Part shown: positions 10,551 through 20,707 of the stretch, one piece after another | Layout: the number at the start of each line of letters is the position of its first letter | Numbering within the stretch: position 1 is the stretch's first letter | Assembly (NCBI RefSeq): GCF_026151205.1 | Contig: NC_087081.1 | Coordinates: 11,845,113 to 11,905,112 of the forward strand | DNA length: 60,000 nucleotides | Direction: 5' to 3' | From: Bolinopsis microptera | Taxonomy: Eukaryota > Ctenophora > Tentaculata > Lobata > Bolinopsidae | Position numbers and translations under genes: made by a program | Notes under the pieces: model-generated | Told to the model about the DNA's origin: nothing | Databases searched by the model: none | The model's input: the letters and a program-made list of their open reading frames with translations, nothing else

Positions 10551-13500
10551 GTAATTTTCATTTCTCATCTTCGATATTATCTTCCTAATTCGATATAATT
10601 TTCCTAATTATAATTTTATCCCGGCCCCAAGAAATGGACTCTGGTTAAGCGAATGTAGGATTTAAATTGTTTGAAATATTCGTCACTAAAACCAATACAA
10701 GCTGTTTCTGATGAACTATACTTGCGTTTTTCCATAATATTGTTATTCACAGGGTGCCGAAGGAAAAGCTGGCTCGAATGGAATTCCTGGTGCTGATGGC
10801 CAACCAGGTGATGCTGGAGAAAAAGGTCCTGACGGAGAAGCCGGACCTCAAGGGCCAAATGGACCTGCAGGGGAACAAGGTGAACCTGGGGAACCTGGAA
10901 ACCCAGCAGGATCAGATGGCGTTGATAACTTTGTCAAGGGAGCTAAGGGTCCTCAAGGAGGTCAGGGAGAAAAGGGAGACGATGGTGTCGGCGAGACTGG
11001 TCCTGTTGGAATACTTGGAGTGCCCGGAGTAGCAGGTGCGAAAGGAGAAACTGGTTTGCCCGGTGAGTCACCGCAGGGAGCTCAAGGTGACCAGGGGGCC
11101 CAGGGAGGACAAGGAGAACCCGGAGATCAAGGACCTGACGGACCCCAGGGACCTGCAGGAGATGACGGCGAACCAGGAGCCGCTGGAGAACAGGGAGTAC
11201 AAGGAGAGCCTGGAGACGATGGTGCCAACGGAGCTGCTGGAGATCAGGGAGACGCCGGAGAACCTGGTGATGACGGTATAGACGGTAGACACGGTACTCC
11301 CGGTGTTCCCGGGGCCAAAGGAGACCCTGGTGAGACCAGAATCGCTCGAGGCCTCGATGAAATTGATGCACCTCCAGGTGAAGCTGGAGATGCTGGTGCC
11401 CCTGGTAAGTTGCGAATTTCTCAAACTCAATCTAATGATCATAGAACCCTTTACAAAGTTGCTAAAAATGTCAAAAATGACTTATTGTACACATTTCACA
11501 AGTTATCATCCGCACTTTTATTTGGCTGTTTACTCGTCATAACCCATTTGATGAATATGGAATTGAATTTTGTAAATTCTAAACTTTGACCAGAAAAATC
11601 GAACAGGTGAACCAGGCGCAGTCGGAGATCCGGGAGATGTTGGTGCCAAAGGTGAAGCTGGCGATGCTGGTGCCGATGGGAGTGATGGTATACCCGGAAT
11701 ACCCGGAACTGAAAAAGGAGCGAAAGGTGAACGTGGAGGACAAGGTCCACCCGATGGACAAAAAGGAGAACCAGGTGTAGAAGGACCTGGCGGAAGTCCT
11801 GGTAAATAAAAATAATAATGTTCCATTGACAGCTCCACAGTCAAGCATCTGTTAACTTTAGATTCTTTTTGTATGATAAATATTCTTTGTTAGTTGAATA
11901 ACCCATTATAACCATAAGGTGATCCTGGTGCCAATGGTGCAAATGGAGAAGATGGTGCACCAGGTGAAGCCGGTATTCCTGGAGATGCTATCGAGGGAGC
12001 AAAAGGACCGCAAGGAGATCTAGGAGACCAAGGAGATCAAGGAGCACAAGGTACTCCTGGAACACCTGGCGCATCAGTCGAAGGATTGGCTGGTCCTCCT
12101 GGATTACCCGGAGCCTCTGGAGATAAAGGAGATGCTGGTGCTGCTGGAGAGCCTGGAGACGAAGGACCACAAGGTTTGATATACCTTATCGGACACAATT
12201 GTCACGGACAAGTTTTTCAAGGACATAATTATTCATGCTCATGACTGTTTTACTCTTTTTCTGAATTCTAGAATCAAAGTCATAGTGATCATGGCGTTAT
12301 AACTTAAGTACTTTAACTTACTGTTATGTAAATTTGTGTATTTGTCCTAGTATACTAATAAGCTAATATAGTAATCGGCTACACAAGTATCTACGCTTCT
12401 ACGCATATTTAGGGACACACACAGTAAAGTTAATGGAAAAAATTACCGGACTTTATTATTCACGGACCTTAATGACACAGACATTATTTTCAAGGACATA
12501 ATTATTCATGCTAAGGTTTTCAGCGTAAAAGTAATGTCCGTGAAAATTATGCCCGATAAGGTAGAACCTTCTAGAACCCTTTAACTGTAGATTTATTTGT
12601 CGTACAGTATTAGCTGATACAATTTCAATGGAGGTCTTATTTCATTGAGTCACGGTGATTTTTAGCTGTGTTTACAATACGTCAAACGAATGCTCACTGT
12701 AATTGAATATCTTATCTCCAGGTAACCCAGGTTCTGATGGTGGGCCAGGCGAACCTGGTGCAGATGGCTCTAACGGAGCTAACGGTAAAGACGGAACGCC
12801 TGGAGATGACGGAGCAAAAGGAGAACAAGGAGAAACCGGTGATGCTGGAGAAGATGGCACACCAGGACAGCCCGGTACACCCGGTACTCCTGGAAACAAG
12901 GGACCATCTGGACCTCCCGGGGATCAACCGGGAATCAAAGGAGAACCTGGAGCGGAAGGTGATTAAGAAAAACTGTCGCAAGAATTATGTAATTAAATTG
13001 ATCAATGACTTGCTTATCCGCAGGCAGCAGATATTTCATTTTATGTTATATTATTTACAGGTTTACGCGGGCACTCTGGCAGTCAAGGAGACCAAGGAGC
13101 ACCCGGGGTGATTAAGGGAGAACCTGGTCAAGATGGATCTGATGGTGAGGATGGAGATGACGGTGCAGATGGAGAAGATGGATTGGATGGTGAGGATGGA
13201 GCAGTAGGAGCTCAGGGCCCAGACGGTGCACCTGGACCCAAAGGAGAGGAAGGTGAACCAGGTGATGTCGGCGGTCCGGGAGCCCCTGCCACAGCTGGAT
13301 CCAAGGGACAAAGTGGTGAGCCAGGAGTTCAAGGTGAGCCCGGTCCTGATGGACTTAACGGTACTCCTGGAGCAAATGGAGCTAATGGAATGCCAGGAGA
13401 ACGTGGAGAACCTGGTGCTGACGGACCCAGTGGAGAGCCTGGCAACCCAGGTACCAACGGAGCTGACGGTGCTGACGGATCCAACGGAGAACCTGGCGAT

Positions 13501-16500
13501 GCTGGAGCACAGGGAGAAGACGGACCACCAGGACTTGAAGGAAGCCAGGGGCCACCAGGAGAACCTGGTGTACCTGGTGTACCCGGAGTTCCAGGATCTG
13601 TCGTAGGAGCTCCAGGACCTAAAGGAGCAGCTGGTGAGCGAGGCGACCCAGGTGGTGCACAAGGTGATAAAGGACCTCAAGGAAACCCCGGTGAGGACGG
13701 TAAGGATGGGAAAGACGGAAACCCAGGACTAGACGGAAATTCAGGACAAGACGGTCAACCAGGAAAAGCAGGTGCCAAAGGTCCGAGAGGATTACGAGGA
13801 GACAATGGTGTTGACGGAGAACCTGGAGATGATGGACAGGATGGAGCAGATGGCAAGAATGGACCAGATGGAATTCCCGGAATTCCCGGAGGACCAGGTG
13901 AGTTATTATTGTTTATATCCATTAGAAATTTGTAGAATTTGTTACAAATATGATATAGCTTCAGACAAGAGATTCAGTTCATTTTATAAAACATTCTTAG
14001 TTATTGGTAAACCTCCCATAAATGCTATACATGTTATACTACTATGATTTACTAGGCCAATTAATGAAAATTGAAAAAATTTTTTTAGGAGCACCAGGAG
14101 AAAAGGGCCCACCTGGTCCAGACGGAGCAGATGGACCTGCCGGAGAGCAAGGACCTGCAGGAACAGAGCAGGGACCTCCAGGACCACCGGGTGACTCACC
14201 TCATGGAGAACCAGGACAGAAGGGAGAACCCGGCATTGGAACCCAGGGAGAGCCTGGAGACAAGGTAAGTTCAGTGCAAATATGTGGCAAATAGGTGGAA
14301 AATAGGTGGCAAATAGGTGGCAAATTTAATAGTGCCTGATAACCATTTAGTTTAGTTTATTTGTATGCTAAGCGATTTGAATTTGAAAACATAAACCTGA
14401 GTTTCATCTCATTGAGTAAATATAAAAATGAACTGTTTAAAAAAATTAGAATCCTAATTATCGAAAATTTTGAAGTTTTTTGTTAATAAATTCACAGTTA
14501 TAGTCCGTCTTCTCGGCTTGTATTTCTGTCAATCTGATATTTACAAAACTTTTCTAATCAGGGAGCAGCTGGAGGAAAAGGTAATCCTGGTGCAAGCCCA
14601 CAGGGAGAGGCTGGAGAAAAGGGCCCTCCTGGAGATGTCAAGGGACCAGCTGGAGATCCAGGTCCTCAGGGTGAATCCGGTAATCAAGGAGCACAGGGAA
14701 TGAATGGAGTACCTGGAGCCGATGGTGGACCTGGACCTCAGGGACCCACTGGTGAAGATGGAGCTCAGGGTGATAAGGGCCCACAGGGAGCCCCTGGAGC
14801 AGCAGGACCATCTGGTGAGTTTTAAAATTATTTGAACTGTCTTCAAATTGAAACTGCAGACCGCTGTGACCACAAGGAATTTCATTAACTTTCACGATAA
14901 AGCTGTCAAATAAAAACCGTGAAAAAAACAAAAATAATGGTCATTACCCTTAGGAGAAGATGGTAATGACGGATTAGATGGTGCAGCAGGAGCACCCGGT
15001 GCTGATGGCCCCCCAGGACCCCCGGGAGAGCCAGGAATGGAGCCAGGAGCCCCGGGAGCAAATGGACCCGACGGAGTACCAGGAGCGCAAGGTCCACAAG
15101 GAGAACCTGGAGCACAAGGTAAGCTCTTAATTGCCATTACTCACTTTTTGTCTACACTCAATCACATTTTTTGTTGACCGTATAATTTTCTGTTTATGCT
15201 TCGATCTAGAGATGATAAGCGAATTATCTGAACTATTATGTTTCTGGGATTTCTACCAAAATATTTTCAAAATATTTCCGAACATCAAATTGGAGCGACT
15301 TCAACACATTTTACATGAATCGTTTTAATAGGTGACCAAGGAGAGCCAGGAGAGCCAGGAAAAGATGGTATCGATGGATTCCCTGGAGGCGTCGGCTTCA
15401 AAGGAGGAAAAGGTCCAACTGGTGATTTAGGTAATCCTGGTGATGTTGGTGAACCGGGTGATCCATACGAAGGTCCAAATGCTCTTTCCCTCAAGGGTCA
15501 CAAGGGCGAAAAAGGAGATGCTCCACAGGTAATACTTTACATGATTTTATACGATTCTATTTAACAAGAATTACGCTTATTGTATTTTGTATGTTTAAGG
15601 AAAGGTTTTCAATTAGAAAACTTCGAATAAGATGAAACGATTTTTCACGCAGTTTGTCCATTGTAAACAATATGGTGAACTATCCAAATTCGACCTTCAG
15701 TAATCTTTGAAATAGTCCTTATTTCGAATATAGGTATACAGTTGAGGTGGAAATAAATCAGCCTAATGCTTATTCTAGGGTGAAGCCGGAGCTAAAGGAC
15801 AACCAGGAGACCCCGGAGCCGCTAACGACCTTCCAGGAGAACCAGGACCTCAGGGAGAACAAGGTGCTCCAGGAGAACCAGGTGCCGATGGGGAAGATGG
15901 AGAACAAGGAAGTGTTGGTGATGACGGAGACCAAGGTCTGCAGGGACCTCCAGGAGAACCTGGTGCTGATGGAGGAAAGGGCGATCAGGGCATGGTTGGT
16001 GCACCTGGACCAGTCGGTGAAGCAGGTCCTTCTGGACTTCAGGGCTTCAAGGGAGTCGTGGGACCAGGTGGTGCTCCCGGTAAGCTTCAACTTATTCTCA
16101 TGAATTAATCAATATAATCTTATATAATTTTACTCAAGATGCTCTAAAGCCAGTCCTAGGATGATGTAACTTGCACTCCCCTCATTGAAAAAACAACAGG
16201 TTTAAAGTTAACATTTCACTAATAAATTGTTTTCAGGAGACCAAGGTCCGAAAGGAGATCAAGGAGAAAACGGTCAGGACGGTAATAACGGACCTGATGG
16301 TATTCCTGCTGTAGCCACAGCATGTACTGGAGAACCGGTTAGTTCTTCTAATAGTTTAATTGTGGATTCACCAACATCATCAGGACACCTTATCATTACT
16401 ATGCATATAGTTTACGAGCGATTCAAATTACTCTCAAAATCTGCGAATATATTCTTTGCAAATACAATCCATTCTATCAGGGCGAGCCAGGGGCTCCAGG

Positions 16501-19232
16501 TGAGAAAGGACCACCGGGTGTTGAGCAAGGTGAAGTAGGACCGCCAGGAGGCAAAGGACCTACTGGACTGGAAGGAGAGAAAGGACCTGCTGGAGAACCC
16601 GGAGATAGCAGCGGACCATTAGGACCTCAGGGAGAAACTGGAGAACCAGGAGAGCCTGGAATAGACGGACCACCAGGACCACCAGGACCACCTGGCGAAG
16701 ATGGAGCTGATGGTGAACCTGGGGAACCCGGACTGGGAGTTCCAGGTAGATATTTCGCTCAAACTTAAAAGCGGAGTATGGCACTATTTCTCTCTCTTTT
16801 TTTCTAAATTAAATACTGATGGCCTTAATCTCAATGATGGCGGCTTACGAGTGTTCACATGATGTAATAGATATTGTGTAACATTAATAGATAAATAGCT
16901 AATCATGCTTATACTTCTAGGTAATCCTGGCGCCCATGGAATCAACGGAGCCGACGGAGCTCAAGGAGAACCAGGCGAAAACGCGGAGGCTGGATCACCT
17001 GGAGAGCCAGGAGCTCAAGGTGCAACAGGAGCCCCTGGAGCAGGTGGAGCTAAGGGTGCTGTGGGACCTGCAGGTCCTGCTGGGCCACAAGGAGAGTATG
17101 GTGAACCAGGAGAAGCGGGCGCCAAGGGTGCACCTGGAGCTGACGGTCAACAAGGAGATTCCGTAAGTTGAGCATTTAAATACAATATAACTTTATGTCG
17201 ACGACTGACCCACTTTCCCAGTAATATGAAAATACTCTTGATCGATTTAATTTGACAACTTAATAGTGGATACATTTTATAGGGCGATAATGGACCACAA
17301 GGAGAAAAAGGAACAGTTGGAGAGTTCGGTGAAGACGGAAATATTATGGTTATTGTTGATCCCGAGTCCGGTGAATTGACACAAGAATTCGTGTTCTGGA
17401 TCAACTTGATCAGCGAGATTTTGAACGTGACTCAAATTGCCGAGAAAGGACAACCCGGTGAACAGGTTAGTCACAATGAGTGATCAATGAAATTTTGAAC
17501 AGTTTTACGAAAAGAGACCCTTTAAAACAGTTAGCCGTATTAAAATGATCGTTATATGTACTACTGATAGAATGAAACATTCTGATCCTATCCTTGCAGG
17601 GGATGCATGGACCGGCCGGAGAAAATGGACCACCTGGAGCAAATGGATTAGATGGAGCCAATGGAGTTCCTGGTCTGGATGCAGCTTCTGATGGAGAAGA
17701 TGGAGTTACTGGACTGATCGGAGATCAAGGACCGGCCGGTGAACCTGGAGCTAAGGGAGAAACTGGTGCACCTGGTAATGATAACGAAGAGAGTGCACCA
17801 GCATCAAGTAAGTCAGCTTTAATCGTGGGAAAAGGATTCATAAATGTACAATTTCATGATTTTAAGTGTGACTCATCAGAGTTTGTGTTGTTTCTTATAT
17901 GATATAATATAATTGCTGTAAACCTGGTTAAATTAAGGTAATGAGAAAGGAGAGCCCGGCCAAAAGGGGCTAGCTGGAATCAGGGGACAAAAAGGAGAAC
18001 CAGGAATTGCTGGAGCTGATGGAGAACAAGGGCCTGAGGGAGTGTGTGAGCCGGTCGAGGTCGTCCCACGATGCAACTGTGATACCCACATTGTTGTCAG
18101 ACATTCTCAAACTACTAGTGTAAGAATGCTTAGAAATAACCTTCTGTTTCTACTTTCTTGAATTTTTCATTACGAGTTTGCTTTTTTAAATTGCCTAATG
18201 CTGATATCTTACTTATTCAGGCTCCTGAGTGTCCAACAGGATACATATCACAATGGACGGGATACTCTCTAGTGTTCTTCGAAGGCAATGGTGCCGGAGT
18301 CGAACAAGATCTTGGAACTACTGGTAAGTGCAAATATCGCTTCATAGCTTTTTTCAAAATTTATTAAATCACAAAGGTCAGTGATCCCAAAATGGTAGCT
18401 ATTCACAATAAGTTGGCTTTTAGAATTTTTGCTCAACCTAATAATTTTCAGGATCTTGTCTGGAGACATTCCAAGTGATGCCCTTCATGCAATGTTCCAG
18501 CCCTGATGTGTGTCAACAGGGACTCAGAACTGACAAGTCTTTCTGGCTGGGTGTTGACGCCGAGGCTGATTTCACCGTCAAACCAATGTCCAGCATCGAC
18601 GAAATTGACAATCACATTTCAAGATGTAATGTGTGTGTTGGTACAAGTGAAGTCCTCACCAGGCATTCCTTCTCCGGCTCCGCACCTAACTGTCCTAATA
18701 CTTACCATGAACTGTGGACTGGATACTCTTTCCTCATGGTATTTTCTTATTTATTTTTTAAAAACTTCTTTCTCTTCTTTCCGATCGCTCTAATTCTTGA
18801 TATAATTGGGTACAAATCAGATCGCTGCATTTCTATTATACGCTTGTTATTTGGATTTTAAAACTTCTGTCCAGCAATGAATAATAGAATCTATTAGCAT
18901 CTAAATTGCCACTATTTTGTTGAGCAATTCTCCAGCTTTGTGAGTCCACCATTCCATTCCTTCAGGTAAGCTCAAATGGTCCATCTGGTGGCAGCCAGGA
19001 CCTCGCATCTTCCGGCTCGTGCCTGGAGAACTTCTTCATTCCAACCTTCATCGAGTGTCTGGGACGAGGCACCTGTGCTTACTACATCACCAACTTGGAC
19101 TACTGGCTGGCTCAGAACCCTGATATCACGCAACCAGGCATGTGGGGTATGGGTAACGTGTACAGCGGTATCGACGACATTCTTGATAACGGAATTTCTA
19201 GGTGTACTGTATGCGCCAAGGATATCATGTAG
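9591..19232 (+). CDS. Collagen IV alpha chain, first of tandem pair (complete, 23 coding exons)
   Basis: Basement-membrane network collagen, predicted 1899 residues. Exons: 9591-9735, 9859-10010, 10130-10282, 10407-10550, 10753-11404, 11607-11801, 11919-12173, 12722-12958, 13061-13897, 14089-14264, 14562-14814, 14954-15118, 15332-15528, 15779-16079, 16237-16337, 16481-16745, 16921-17162, 17283-17465, 17600-17807, 17938-18119, 18221-18323, 18452-18738, 18966-19232; the sum is 5700 nt, divisible by three. Order: signal peptide (1-22), acidic Asp/Ala/Glu segment, Cys39-Cys40, an interrupted Gly-X-Y domain with the 7S sequon CNGT (Cys131, Asn132), a 36-residue hydrophobic interruption (about 1510-1545), three linker cysteines (1657, 1666, 1668) and a duplicated NC1 domain with 12 canonical cysteines. 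It is longer than human COL4A1 (1669 residues). The start was chosen because the second gene shares the same initial MASRKFLGV. Donors at 12174 (gtttga) and 12959 (gtgatt) are weak but required by frame. Confidence 0.93.
12182..12563. mobile_element. TIR element inside intron 7 of collagen IV gene 1
   Basis: The left end TACCTTATCGGACACAATT and the right end AATTATGCCCGATAAGGTA are inverted repeats. A block caaggacataattattcatg occurs twice inside (about 12218 and 12494). The terminal TA may be the target duplication. No coding capacity. It accounts for most of this unusually long intron and is absent from the matching intron of the second gene. Confidence 0.7.
14278..14325 (+). repeat. Short tandem repeat in intron 10
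   Basis: The unit aaataggtgg(c/a) is repeated about four times directly after the exon 10 donor. Non-coding. Confidence 0.7.
17283..17465 (+). other. Collagen IV gene 1 exon 18: conserved hydrophobic non-collagenous interruption
   Basis: This 61-codon exon starts and ends with Gly-X-Y triplets but has 36 residues without Gly-X-Y in its middle. It contains IMVIVD, then [15 protein letters not shown], an amphipathic hydrophobic stretch with an N-glycosylation sequon (NVT). The second gene has an exon of exactly the same size and layout at 26685-26867. It may be a trimer-registering or association segment; this is an inference from conservation. Confidence 0.8.
17938..19232 (+). other. Collagen IV gene 1: pre-NC1 cysteine linker and NC1 domain (exons 20-23)
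   Basis: After the last Gly-X-Y triplets come [15 protein letters not shown] and the NC1 start VVRHSQT. NC1 has the usual two homologous halves: [28 protein letters not shown] and SRCNVC in the first, and [32 protein letters not shown] and SRCTVC in the second. The 12 canonical cysteines are all present. In the second half, between DYWLAQ and SRC, there is no lysine, so the Hyl211 partner of the sulfilimine bond is missing. The stop is TAG at 19230-19232. Confidence 0.85.
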
Positions 19233-19738
19233 AGATCTTGAAGAATATTTGGCGCTATGCATATAATGAACTAGTGTGTCAACAATTTTAATGAACGAGA
19301 TATAAATTGCAGGATTTTGTACTTCAGTCCGATTTATTTTTGATATATCGCATTTTCATATTTTTACAGTTAGTTTGATAACGTAAGAGCGTTTAAACCT
19401 TTTACTTAAAACCTATTACCACATTACTATTATTTCTAGTCTTATAACTATAAATTACGACAACATTTATACAATCACTTTTGAATTTGAACCTTGTTAT
19501 ACCTCAGTACGTTTTACTACGTTTTGATTTGAAATGTAATATTTAAGTTCATATCATACTGTTCTGAGGGTGACTGGTCTGACACCGCAAATAAATTGTA
19601 TTATTGCTGTGTTACTTGCATATTTTTAACATCTAAACCTTGATCATAGTTATTGATGGACATAAATCTTACTTCTTAAACGTCCATATTACGCTGAAAA
19701 TAATTTATTTTATTTCACTAAGTTGCTAATCTCAATAG
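19233..19738 (+). other. Short intergenic space between the tandem collagen IV genes
   Basis: About 530 bp lies between the stop of gene 1 and the start codon of gene 2. It must hold the 3' UTR of the first gene and any promoter of the second. It is AT-rich with no recognisable core promoter. A T-rich tract ending ctaatctcaatag sits directly before the conserved leader of gene 2. Confidence 0.6.
19590..19595 (+). terminator. Polyadenylation signal candidate, collagen IV gene 1
   Basis: AATAAA about 360 bases after the stop codon, followed by a mixed T/G-rich stretch (attattgctgtgtt). Confidence 0.45.
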
Positions 19739-19762
19739 GGATGCATCAATAGGCCCTGAAGG
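19739..19762 (+). promoter_or_regulatory. Conserved 5' leader after an AG acceptor, second collagen gene
   Basis: A pyrimidine-rich tract and ctcaatag precede GGATGCatcaataggccctg, the counterpart of the leader at 9567. The distance to the start codon is 24 bases in both genes. It is compatible with a 5' UTR splice acceptor or a trans-splice site serving a downstream gene of a closely spaced pair. Confidence 0.45.
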
Positions 19763-20707
19763 ATGGCATCTCGAAAATTTCTGGGAGTGCTCCTCCTCTG
19801 TGGGGTTCTGGTAGCGTTTGTAGAGGCGGATGCTGACGCCGATGCTTGGGCTGACGCTTGGGCTGAGGCCGGTCCTGATCCTGGCAGTTGCTGTTCTAGA
19901 CCAACAACATTCGTTAAAGGTACGTTGATCAGGGAATTATGTACACTATATGAGAGTTAACGTCATTGAAGTAATTTATAGTGCGGTTTGAAAATGAAAT
20001 ATCCTCTGAATGATTGATTGATATCGTAATCTTTCTTTGTTTGCAGGTAGACAAGGTCCTCAAGGTATTATAGGTCCAATGGGCCCAACTGGTGCCGCTG
20101 GTCCACCTGGTGCCGTTGGAGAAATTGGACAACCGGGACCACCTGGTCCAAAGGGAGGAACTGGTAACCCTGGTATTGTGGGTGTCAAAGGCTTCCGTGT
20201 AAGTAAAACTATGCATATACGCCAAAAACAAATTTCGGAATGATACATATTTCTATGTTTCTATGATAGACATTAATTGAAATTTGCTCTAAAACAACTG
20301 AATCCAGGGAGAACTTGGAGATCAAGGACCCCCAGGACCCCCTGGTGAGGATGGATCTGACGGTATTGATGGTGCTGACGGAACTCCTGGAACGGACGGT
20401 TGCAATGGTACTGAAGGAGAACCAGGAGACCTTGGTCCAGCTGGACCTCCCGGCGCACCTGTGAGTAATATTAGTTTGATATAAATCGCGACGAATAATT
20501 AAAAACAATTTATGATAGAAACCGTGTATGGTTTTGTCACTCGACTTCTAATTCAAAATTTAGTTTCATGTAGCTGGAAAGGACGGTACCCCTGGAACCC
20601 CTGGAGCTAAAGGAGAAGCAGGACCCGATGCTGTGCTTGAAGAGGGTGCGCAAGGACCTGACGGAGAGGCCGGACCTGATGGTGCAGCTGGACCCAACGG
20701 TGAAATT
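19763..20707 (+). other. Collagen IV gene 2: signal peptide, acidic segment and 7S-like region (exons 1-4)
   Basis: The secretion signal ([17 protein letters not shown]) is followed by [20 protein letters not shown], an acidic repeat that differs from gene 1 in carrying two tryptophans. [11 protein letters not shown] is identical to gene 1. Exon 3 carries [11 protein letters not shown], the 7S glycosylation sequon at residue 136. Exon 4 opens with FHVAGKDG where gene 1 has GDTAGLDG, so a triplet glycine is lost in this chain. Confidence 0.7.
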
